A stretch of DNA of 33,565 bases from Clostridiales bacterium GWD2_32_19 (GTDB taxonomy: Bacteria > Bacillota > Clostridia > Lachnospirales > UBA12420): the NCBI GenBank assembly GCA_001795385.1, contig MGOU01000022.1, forward strand, positions 1 through 33,565. Direction: 5' to 3'. Position numbers and translations under genes: made by a program. Shown here piece after piece: positions 26,750 through 33,565 of the stretch. The notes under the pieces were generated by a model. That model had not been told where the DNA came from. It was given only the letters and a program-made list of their open reading frames with translations, and did not search any database. Each line of letters begins with the position of its first letter. Positions within the stretch are counted from its first letter, which is position 1.

Positions 26750-27013
26750 ATGATAGAATCAAGATGTGGACTTAAGTGTAATACCTGTGAATGGAAGGGT
26801 CCCATGGGTTGCAAAGGTTGTATGGAATCAAATGGGGATATGGCATGGGGAACGTGTAAGCTTGCAAAGTGCTGCATGGACAAAAAGCATAATCATTGTG
26901 GCAAGTGTGGAAAGTTTCCATGTGATGAGTTAAACGAATTTGCATATGACAAAGAGCATGGCAATAATGGAGAAAGGCTTGAGACTTTGAAAACTTGGAT
27001 AAAAGAGGAATAA
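26750..27013 (+). CDS. Small cysteine-rich DUF3795-type protein
   Basis: An 87-aa protein with 11 cysteines at residues 6, 10, 13, 21, 24, 36, 41, 42, 50, 53 and 58. They are arranged CGLKCNTC, GCKGC, CKLAKCC and CGKCGKFPC, a layout typical of DUF3795 proteins, which probably bind zinc or an iron-sulfur cluster. No biochemical role is established for the family. It has an AGAGGTG site and is co-directional with the operon. It splits flhB from flhA and is bracketed by two inverted copies of one repeat, so it looks like a later insertion. A flagellar role is not implied. Confidence 0.85.
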   Translation: MIESRCGLKCNTCEWKGPMGCKGCMESNGDMAWGTCKLAKCCMDKKHNHCGKCGKFPCDELNEFAYDKEHGNNGERLETLKTWIKEE

Positions 27014-27023
27014 ATTATAAATA

Positions 27024-27096
27024 AGGGAGAGGGTTAGATACGCGAAAGCGACTACCCTAACCCTAACCCTCTCCCGACAACAAAGGGAGAGAGGGG
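27024..27096. repeat. GC-rich structured repeat, right (inverted) copy beside the DUF3795 gene
   Basis: GGGAGAGGGTTAG (27025-27037) is the exact inverted complement of CTAACCCTCTCCC (27063-27075), enclosing a mini-hairpin CGC-GAAA-GCG (27041-27050) with a GNRA-type loop. CTCTCCC (27069-27075) can instead pair with GGGAGAG (27085-27091), giving two mutually exclusive folds. The outer part is the inverted homologue of 26665-26705. The element ends about 10 nt before the flhA ribosome site. Confidence 0.75.
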
Positions 27097-27120
27097 ACAC
27101 AAGAGAGGTAGGTGGAAATA

Positions 27121-29178
27121 GTGAAATCAGGGGATATGGCACTTGGATTTGTTGTAATATTAGTTGTTTTGTTATTTCTAATACCTCTTCCACCATTTTT
27201 ATTAGACTTCCTTTTAACAATAAATATTGGACTTGCACTTATTATACTCTTAAATGCATTGTTTTCAAAAGAATCTTTAGATATGTATTTATTTCCTACA
27301 ATATTATTACTTACAACATTGTTTAGACTAGGTCTAACACTCGCTTCTACAAGGTTAATACTGGGTGAAGGTGAAGCGGGACAGGTTATTGCAACTTTTG
27401 GTTCGTTTGTTGCAGGTGGTAATATTGTCGTAGGTAGTATACTATTTATAATAATAGTTATAATTCAATTTTTAGTTATTACAAAGGGTGCAGAAAGAGT
27501 AGCGGAAGTATCTGCAAGATTTACACTGGATGCAATGCCTGGTAAACAGATGGCGATAGATGCTGACTTGAACTCTGGCGTAATAGATGATAAACAAGCA
27601 AAAGAAAGAAGAGATAAAATACAAGAAGAAGCTTCATTTTATGGATCAATGGATGGAGCAAGTAAGTTCGTAAAAAACGATGCTATAGTTAGTATAATAG
27701 TAATATTTGTAAATATAATAGGTGGCTTAATACTTGGTATGACAGGTGTAACGGGTGGTAAGCCGTTAGACTTTGCTGATGCAATACAAAAGTATACCAT
27801 ACTTACAATAGGTGACGGACTTGTGGCGCAGTTACCAGCACTTTTAATATCAGTAGCCACAGCGATACTTGTAACTAAAGCAGCAAAAGAGACAGACATG
27901 AGCGCAACATTACTGAAGCAATTATTTAGCGTGCCTAAAGTATTATATCTTACAGGTGGGGTTTTAATATTTTTAGGAGTATTTACACCACTACCATGGT
28001 ATTCAATGGTTCCATCTGGTGTTTTGTGTATTTTAGGAGCAAATGCTATGAATAAAAACTTGAAGAGAAAGTCTATAGAGACAGAAATATCTTCAGAAGA
28101 TGTAGAAGTAGAAGAAATAAGAAAACCAGAAAATGTCATATCGTTATTACAAGTTGACCCAATAGAGCTAGAGTTTGGGTATGGTATAATACCACTTGCT
28201 GATACAAATCAAGGTGGGGATTTACTAGATAGGGTAGTTATGATAAGAAGACAGATTGCTCTTGAACTAGGCACAATAGTACCGATAATAAGACTTAGAG
28301 ACAATATACAATTAAATCCTAATCAATATATAATAAAGATAAAGGGAATTGAGGTAGTCAAAGGTGATATTATGTTTGATCACTATATGGCTATGAATCC
28401 AGGATATGTTGAGGAGGAGATTGATGGAATAGAAACAATGGAGCCAGCTTTTGGACTACCAGCTTTGTGGATTACAGAAAAACAAAGAGAAAAAGCAGAG
28501 TCTTTTGGATATACAGTAGTTGATCCTCCATCAATAATAGCAACACATCTTACAGAAGTTATCAAATCACACTTACATGAATTACTTACAAGACAGGATG
28601 TTCAGACACTTATAACTAAAGTAAAGGAAGAAAATGATGTTTTAGTTGATGAATTAGTACCTAAGCTTATGAATATAGGAGAAATACAAAAAGTGCTTGC
28701 AAATCTCCTTCGTGAGGGTATATCGATAAGAGATTTAGTATCTATATTTGAAACACTAGCAGATTATGCTCACAATATAAAGGACACAGATGTTTTAACT
28801 GAGTATGTAAGGCAGTCACTTAGAAGGGCGATATCTAGAAAGTGTTTTCAGCAAGGTCAAACTAATAATGTATTAACACTTGATCCAGAGCTTGAGCAAC
28901 AAATAATGGATTCAGTACAACAATCAGATCATGGAGCATATATTGCTCTTAATCCTAGGATAAGTACTCAGATAATAGAGAAGATAAATGTAGAGGTATC
29001 AAGATTGAACTTTACGAGTGCGCAACCCATAATACTGACTTCACCAATAGTAAGACTATATTTTAAGAAAATTATAGAAGAAGAATTGCCTAATATTATA
29101 GTATTATCATTTAATGAGGTGGACACCTCTACAGTCGAGATACAACCAGTGGGGATGGTGAGCATAAATGAAGATTAA
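27121..29178 (+). CDS. flhA: Flagellar export gate protein FlhA
   Basis: Largest export subunit: about eight membrane helices (residues 8-310) and a cytoplasmic ring domain that docks chaperone-substrate pairs. The FHIPEP family loop is clear (AIDADLNSGVIDDKQAKERR followed by DGASKFVKNDA). The frame is open from GTG 27112, but GTG 27121 fits the usual start (V/M)KSGDMALGF and lies five nt after AGGTGG; length is about 686 aa. The ribosome site lies immediately after the inserted repeat, so that element may influence its translation. The end overlaps flhF by 11 nt. Confidence 0.96.
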   Translation: MKSGDMALGFVVILVVLLFLIPLPPFLLDFLLTINIGLALIILLNALFSKESLDMYLFPTILLLTTLFRLGLTLASTRLILGEGEAGQVIATFGSFVAGGNIVVGSILFIIIVIIQFLVITKGAERVAEVSARFTLDAMPGKQMAIDADLNSGVIDDKQAKERRDKIQEEASFYGSMDGASKFVKNDAIVSIIVIFVNIIGGLILGMTGVTGGKPLDFADAIQKYTILTIGDGLVAQLPALLISVATAILVTKAAKETDMSATLLKQLFSVPKVLYLTGGVLIFLGVFTPLPWYSMVPSGVLCILGANAMNKNLKRKSIETEISSEDVEVEEIRKPENVISLLQVDPIELEFGYGIIPLADTNQGGDLLDRVVMIRRQIALELGTIVPIIRLRDNIQLNPNQYIIKIKGIEVVKGDIMFDHYMAMNPGYVEEEIDGIETMEPAFGLPALWITEKQREKAESFGYTVVDPPSIIATHLTEVIKSHLHELLTRQDVQTLITKVKEENDVLVDELVPKLMNIGEIQKVLANLLREGISIRDLVSIFETLADYAHNIKDTDVLTEYVRQSLRRAISRKCFQQGQTNNVLTLDPELEQQIMDSVQQSDHGAYIALNPRISTQIIEKINVEVSRLNFTSAQPIILTSPIVRLYFKKIIEEELPNIIVLSFNEVDTSTVEIQPVGMVSINED

Positions 29179-30349
29179 AAAATACGAAGGAAAAACTAAA
29201 AAAGATGTTTTAGATAAAATAAGAGAAGAGTTGGGAAATGAAGTTTTTATACTTAGTGAAAAGATAATACAACCCAAAGGAATATTTAAGTTCTTATTTA
29301 AGCCAACAGTAGAAGTAACAGTTACATTAGATGAAACCATAGGTAAACCTCAAAATAACTCTAACAGTATTATTGAAGAGAAGATGACTAAATTTGAAGA
29401 ACATAATAAGTTTAAAGAAATTGAGTTAGGAAAACAAAGTGAGACAATTAAAAGTCTAGAAAATAAGCTTGATAATTTAGAGAACCTAATAAAAACAATG
29501 ACAGATAAAATTGTTAGTCAAGCTAAGGTAAAAGAAGATGATGATAAAAAGTACAAGAATAATATATTACAACTATTTTATGATAATTTAATAAAGAATG
29601 AGGTAGACAAAGATCTAGCGGAAGAAATATTAAAAGACCTAGATGACATAGATGAAAAAAACAATGTAAATGATTTAGTAAGAATAGTATACACTAGAAT
29701 AACAGACTTTCTAGGAAAGCCAGAAGAATTAAAAACGGACAAGGAAGATGGAAAACCAAAGGTAGTCGCTTTTATAGGTCCAACAGGAGTAGGAAAAACA
29801 ACAACAATAGCAAAAGTAATAGCAAAATTTATACTAGATAATAAGAAAAATGTAGGACTTATAACAGCTGATACATACAGGATAGCAGCAGTAGAACAGT
29901 TAAAAACATATGCAGAAATATTAGGAGCATCTATAGAAGTAATATACTCGCCAGATGAACTAGTTAAAAAAATAGAAAATTATAAAGACAAAGAGTTGAT
30001 TTTCTTAGATACAGCGGGACGTTCTCATAAGAATGAAGAGCAGTTTAAGGAAATTGAAGAGCTAGTAAAAATACTTGATAAAAAGGAAGTATTTCTTGTA
30101 CTTAGTTTAGCTACTAAATATAGGGATACTATTGATATAATAGATAAATACTCAGAAATAATTAGTGATTACAAAATAATATTCACTAAAATGGATGAGA
30201 CGCTTGGTTTGGGTAACATACTAAATGTAAAAATGTATACAAAAAAACCTTTATCATATATTACATTTGGACAAGATGTACCCGACGACATAGAATTAAT
30301 GAATACAGAAAAAATTGCAAAACTACTTTTAGGGAGTTATGAAAAATGA
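29168..30349 (+). CDS. flhF: Flagellar placement GTPase FlhF
   Basis: SRP-type GTPase that sets where flagella are built. It has an N-terminal basic region, a coiled-coil-rich middle (about 65-120), then the N and G domains. P-loop GPTGVGKTTT begins at 204, DTYRIAAVEQL is at 235-245, DTAGRSHKN at 281-289 and TKMDE at 340-344. At 393 aa it is normal. It overlaps flhA at its start and flhG (ATGA) at its end, so the three are coupled. Confidence 0.96.
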   Translation: MKIKKYEGKTKKDVLDKIREELGNEVFILSEKIIQPKGIFKFLFKPTVEVTVTLDETIGKPQNNSNSIIEEKMTKFEEHNKFKEIELGKQSETIKSLENKLDNLENLIKTMTDKIVSQAKVKEDDDKKYKNNILQLFYDNLIKNEVDKDLAEEILKDLDDIDEKNNVNDLVRIVYTRITDFLGKPEELKTDKEDGKPKVVAFIGPTGVGKTTTIAKVIAKFILDNKKNVGLITADTYRIAAVEQLKTYAEILGASIEVIYSPDELVKKIENYKDKELIFLDTAGRSHKNEEQFKEIEELVKILDKKEVFLVLSLATKYRDTIDIIDKYSEIISDYKIIFTKMDETLGLGNILNVKMYTKKPLSYITFGQDVPDDIELMNTEKIAKLLLGSYEK

Positions 30350-31239
30350 AAGACCAAGCTCAAAATTTGAGGGATATTATTAAAAAGAAAAACAAGGAGC
30401 CAAAGCGTACATGCTCAGCAAAGGTAATAGCAATCACAAGTGGTAAAGGTGGTGTTGGCAAAACTAATGTTGCTCTAAACTTAGCAATTGATTTTATAAA
30501 TAGAGGCAAAAAGACGCTGATACTTGATGCTGATCTAGGGTTAGCAAATATAGAAGTATTACTTGGTATTGTGCCCAAATATAATTTATCTGATGTTATA
30601 TATGGAAAGAAAATAATAACAGATATAATAACTATCGGGCCAAATGAAGTAAAATTCATTTCTGGTGGTTCTGGTATAAGGGAACTTACAAGTCTTACAG
30701 AGACGCAAATAAAAACATTTGCACAAAATTTAAATTTATTAGATAAGATGGTAGACATAATAATAATTGATACAGGTGCAGGCATTTCAGACACAGTAAT
30801 GACATTTCTAGGTTTTGCAGATGAGGTACTTTTAGTTACCACACCAGAACCAACAGCAATAACAGATGCGTATGCACTACTAAAAGTATTCTCTGATAAG
30901 ATAAAAAAAGGAGACATAAATGTAAAACTTGTTATAAATAAGGTTAAGGATGAAAATGAAGGACAAAAAATATTTGAAAAGATCAAAAAGGTTGCTGATA
31001 AATTTTTAAATATAAAAGTCGAAGATTTGGGGTATTTGCCGAATGATGAGTGTCTAGAAAAATCAGTAAGGTCTCAAGAAGCTGTAATTATAAAATATCC
31101 TAAAAGTGAAATAACAATAGCATTAAAAAAATTAGCAGAAAAAATATTAAACATAAAAACAGACAAAAGCAACGCAAAAGGACTAAAAATGTTTATTGAA
31201 TTAGTAAAAAATAAAATAAATATAATAAAAGATTTGTAA
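30346..31239 (+). CDS. flhG: Flagellar number regulator FlhG (MinD-like ATPase)
   Basis: Deviant Walker A ATPase that limits flagellar number and activates FlhF. N-terminal DQAQNLR (residues 3-9) is the FlhF-activating helix motif. KGGVGKT is at 34-40, followed by DADLGLANIEVLLG and IIDTGAGISD. The C-terminus (KMFIELVKNKINIIKDL) could form an amphipathic membrane helix as in MinD. The length is 297 aa, also called YlxH. It overlaps flhF by four bases. A 126-nt gap with a promoter-like sequence and a hairpin follows. Confidence 0.95.
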   Translation: MKDQAQNLRDIIKKKNKEPKRTCSAKVIAITSGKGGVGKTNVALNLAIDFINRGKKTLILDADLGLANIEVLLGIVPKYNLSDVIYGKKIITDIITIGPNEVKFISGGSGIRELTSLTETQIKTFAQNLNLLDKMVDIIIIDTGAGISDTVMTFLGFADEVLLVTTPEPTAITDAYALLKVFSDKIKKGDINVKLVINKVKDENEGQKIFEKIKKVADKFLNIKVEDLGYLPNDECLEKSVRSQEAVIIKYPKSEITIALKKLAEKILNIKTDKSNAKGLKMFIELVKNKINIIKDL

Positions 31240-31261
31240 TTTTGAAAAAATTTGATATAAT
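31233..31261 (+). promoter_or_regulatory. Probable internal promoter for cheA
   Basis: TTTGTA (31233-31238; or TTGTAA with 16-nt spacing) precedes TATAAT (31256-31261) with a TG extension. The block TGATATAATTAA is identical to that before cheY. It lies at the end of flhG, about 100 nt before cheA. Confidence 0.5.
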
Positions 31262-31287
31262 TAAATGAAAATATGTTATAAAAAGTT

Positions 31288-31307
31288 CTCCCCCTAAAGT
31301 AGGGGAG
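31288..31307. repeat. GC-rich hairpin repeat in the flhG-cheA gap
   Basis: CTCCCC (31288-31293) pairs with GGGGAG (31302-31307), extended by TA/TA after a bulged C. It is followed by GGACCC and lacks a T-run, so it is not a classical terminator. It resembles the hairpin repeats in the atpA-atpG and flhB-flhA gaps. Confidence 0.5.
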
Positions 31308-31365
31308 GGACCCAAAGAAGTAGTATACACTTTTTATATTAACATACTAAAACGGGGGTGGAAGC

Positions 31366-33381
31366 ATGGATGTAACTCAATACTTGCAAATATTTATTGA
31401 AGAAAGCAGAGAGCATTTACAGAATTTAAATGATAATTTGCTTCAATTAGAAAATGATCCTGAAAACATGAAAATTTTAAATGAAATTTTCAGAGCTGCG
31501 CATACATTAAAAGGCATGTCAGGAACAATGGGTTATAATAATATGCAAAAGCTAACACATACAATGGAAAGTGTTTTAGCAGAAATAAGAACTGGGAATG
31601 TTAGTGTGAGTTCGAAGTTAGTTGATGTATTATTTAAGTCTGTTGATGCACTAGAAAACTACCTTAATGAGATTACTGAGACAGGTAAAGAAGGAATAAA
31701 AGAACATATAAGTTTAATTTCTGACCTGAACTCTCTACTTGAATCAAATAATAAACAATCTAAAATAGAAGTAAAGGAGAAATCAATAATAACAAAAGCC
31801 AGTATAGCGTTAGATTTCTCTGAAAATGAATATATAAATGAAATGTTAAACCAAGGCAAAAAGGCATATGTAATAGATATACAAATCGCTGATAGTTGCA
31901 TGTTAAAGGGAGCTAGAGCATATCTAATAATTAAAAGCATGCAAGATTTTGCTGAAATATACAAATCAAATCCTACGCTAAAAGATATAGAAGAAGAAAA
32001 TTTTGATTTCAATTTATCTTTCATTGTTATTTCTTTAGATGAGAGAAGAGTATTTGAAGAAGAGTTAAATTCTATTGCAGAGGTGAACAGTGTGGAAGTA
32101 AAAGATTATATTCCAAATAATAAACAAGAGGATATTAAAAACACAGTAAGAAAAGAAGAAATTGTTAAAGAAGACATTCAAGATGAAAAAGTAGAAGAAA
32201 AAGTAGAAGAAAAAAATCTGGAAGATAAAAAACAACAATCAAGTAAAACAGTTAGAGTTGATATATCAAGGCTAGATAATCTGATGAATTTAGTGAGTGA
32301 GTTAATAATTGTAAAAACAAGGTTAGAAGAAGAGGTAAAGACGAGTGAAAGTAATGAAGCATTAGAATATCTAGAGAGAGTTACAACAAACTTGCATGAT
32401 GCAGTTATGAAAGTGCGAATGGTCCCAGTTGAGAGAGTATTTAATAGATTTCCTAGAATGATAAGAGATTTAGCACAAAACTTAAATAAAACTATAGTTT
32501 TAAAGATGAATGGTGAGGATACTGAACTCGACAGAACAGTTATTGATGAAATTGGAGACCCTCTTATTCATTTACTAAGAAATGCTGCTGACCATGGACT
32601 TGAGGTTCCTGAAGAAAGAGCAAAAGCAGGAAAAGCAAAGCAAGGCGTTATAAATTTAAGAGCATATCAAGATGGAAATAATGTTGTTATTGAAGTTGAA
32701 GATGATGGAAAAGGTATTAATTATGAGAAAGTAAGAAGAAAAGCAGTAGAAGTTGGAGCTGTTAGTGCAGAGTCATCGGGTAATTTGTCAGAAAATGAGT
32801 TGTTACAATTTATATTTACTCCAAGTTTTAGTACTGCAGATCAAATAACAAATGTTTCGGGACGCGGAGTTGGACTTGATGTTGTTAAAACTAAAATAGA
32901 AGCATTGGGTGGAAATGTAGAAGTAAAATCTGAGCTAGGAAAAGGAACTAAGTTTATAGTTAGACTTCCCCTTACACTTGCTATTATTCAAGCGCTTATG
33001 GTAAAAATAGGTCAAGAAAGATATGCTATACCGCTCAATATAATACAAACAATAGAAGATATACAGGAAGAGGATATAAAACATATCCAAAAGAAAGAAA
33101 CAATACTGCTAAGAGATAAAGTTATCCCTATTGTAAGACTTGGCAGAGAGTTAGGTGTATCAGAAGAAAAAAGTATAAAAGAAGACAGCACAGTTACAAT
33201 TGTAATTACTAAAAAGGGCGAAAGAGAAATAGGATTTGTTATAGATTCATTAATAGGGGAACAAGAAATAGTTATAAAATCATTAGGAAAATATTTAGCA
33301 TCTATAAAAATGATTGCAGGTGCAACGATACTTGGAAATGGCGAAGTAGCATTGATACTTGATATAAACATGTTGGTATAA
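31366..33381 (+). CDS. cheA: Chemotaxis histidine kinase CheA
   Basis: Receptor-coupled kinase that phosphorylates CheY. P1 carries the phospho-acceptor His46 in AAHTLKGMSG. P2 (about 165-247) is the CheY-docking region. An acidic/Lys repeat linker (about 260-300, with KVEEKVEEK) follows. P3 dimerises (RVDISRLDNLMNLVSELI). P4 binds ATP (N-box HLLRNAADHG from 402, G1 DDGKG at 446-450, G2 GRGVG at 499-503). P5 is the CheW-like coupling domain (about 535-671). The start ATG follows GGGGGTGG. In B. subtilis cheB precedes cheA; here cheA comes straight after flhG. Confidence 0.97.
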   Translation: MDVTQYLQIFIEESREHLQNLNDNLLQLENDPENMKILNEIFRAAHTLKGMSGTMGYNNMQKLTHTMESVLAEIRTGNVSVSSKLVDVLFKSVDALENYLNEITETGKEGIKEHISLISDLNSLLESNNKQSKIEVKEKSIITKASIALDFSENEYINEMLNQGKKAYVIDIQIADSCMLKGARAYLIIKSMQDFAEIYKSNPTLKDIEEENFDFNLSFIVISLDERRVFEEELNSIAEVNSVEVKDYIPNNKQEDIKNTVRKEEIVKEDIQDEKVEEKVEEKNLEDKKQQSSKTVRVDISRLDNLMNLVSELIIVKTRLEEEVKTSESNEALEYLERVTTNLHDAVMKVRMVPVERVFNRFPRMIRDLAQNLNKTIVLKMNGEDTELDRTVIDEIGDPLIHLLRNAADHGLEVPEERAKAGKAKQGVINLRAYQDGNNVVIEVEDDGKGINYEKVRRKAVEVGAVSAESSGNLSENELLQFIFTPSFSTADQITNVSGRGVGLDVVKTKIEALGGNVEVKSELGKGTKFIVRLPLTLAIIQALMVKIGQERYAIPLNIIQTIEDIQEEDIKHIQKKETILLRDKVIPIVRLGRELGVSEEKSIKEDSTVTIVITKKGEREIGFVIDSLIGEQEIVIKSLGKYLASIKMIAGATILGNGEVALILDINMLV

Positions 33382-33437
33382 AAGATATCAGATAGTACTG
33401 ATGTGGTGTGTTACTACTTACGTACCACAATATCACA

Positions 33438-33453
33438 TAGTGCGATTGCACTA
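33438..33453 (+). other. Small hairpin before cheW
   Basis: TAGTGC-GATT-GCACTA forms a 6-bp stem within the 89-nt cheA-cheW gap (33382-33470). It ends six nt before the GGAGGTG site, so it could tune cheW translation. GTGC-GATA-GCAC at 4532-4543 is similar. Nothing else is evident in the gap. Confidence 0.4.
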
Positions 33454-33470
33454 AAAGCGGAGGTGTTTTT

Positions 33471-33565
33471 ATGAACAATCAAAAAGATTTAAATTCTAGT
33501 GAAGTTAAGCAATATATAACATTTGATTTAGAAGAAGAGGAGTATGGAATTAATATAGAAGAAAT
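33471..33565 (+). CDS. cheW: Chemotaxis coupling protein CheW (cut by window end)
   Basis: Only the first 31 codons are present. After a short polar start the segment KQYITFDLEEEEYGINIEE matches the first beta strands of CheW, which links receptors to CheA. The ATG at 33471 follows GGAGGTG. Place after cheA supports the call; a CheV-type protein cannot be excluded without the rest. Confidence 0.82.
   Translation, partial: MNNQKDLNSSEVKQYITFDLEEEEYGINIEE

Noticed and set aside
26930-27238. 102-aa minus-strand ORF across the right-hand repeat and flhA start
   Set aside because: It reads through the non-coding repeat and antisense of flhA; no start signal.
30360-30986. 208-aa minus-strand ORF inside flhG
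   Set aside because: Shadow of the FlhG frame, which has all MinD-type motifs.

Overview
The window is AT-rich, bacterial, gene-dense chromosome of a motile, Gram-positive Clostridia-type anaerobe (Bacillota). The evidence is the low GC, strong GGAGG ribosome binding sites, GTG/TTG starts, extended -10 promoters, and a flagellar/chemotaxis cluster in the Bacillus/Clostridium order that uses FliY rather than FliN. It is core genome, not a phage, plasmid or island. I see no tRNA, rRNA, CRISPR array, transposase or integrase, and I cannot name the genus.

Layout. (1) 27-4406: the 3' half of the F1Fo ATP synthase operon, atpA-atpG-atpD-atpC, closed by a terminator. (2) 4407-9570: a palindromic repeat, then recN and a dGTPase-like HD hydrolase; a convergent unknown gene; and a THUMP-type rRNA methyltransferase that converges on a tiny 49-codon minus-strand gene. 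The two share a perfect 22-bp inverted-repeat terminator. (3) 9716-13480: three separately promoted units: pyk, an RNase E/G family gene, and an unknown 214-aa gene. (4) 13515-19968: a co-directional housekeeping run, ftsK/spoIIIE, folD, hemolysin-III-like, def, rimO, pgsA, ending in a strong terminator. (5) 19990 to the end: the fla/che operon, fliL-fliM-fliY-cheY-fliO-fliP-fliQ-fliR-flhB-[DUF3795 gene]-flhA-flhF-flhG-cheA-cheW (cut by the window end).

How the genes work together. FliM/FliY form the rotor switch that receives CheY-P. FliO/P/Q/R, FlhB and FlhA form the export gate. FlhF/FlhG set flagellar position and number, and FlhG carries the N-terminal DQAxxLR motif that activates FlhF. 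CheA/CheW/CheY form the sensory phosphorelay. Internal promoters appear to allow extra expression of cheY and cheA.

Most unusual points. A cysteine-rich DUF3795 gene sits between flhB and flhA, bracketed by two inverted copies of one repeat. The FliY homologue appears to have lost key residues of both CheC-type phosphatase sites. The RNase E/G protein has Asp where the catalytic triad normally has Asn. A missed small gene shares a perfect terminator with its neighbour. Short GC-rich hairpin repeats sit inside operons (atpA-atpG, flhB-flhA, flhG-cheA). None of these amounts to a proven new system; the flanked DUF3795 cassette and the altered FliY are the best candidates for follow-up.
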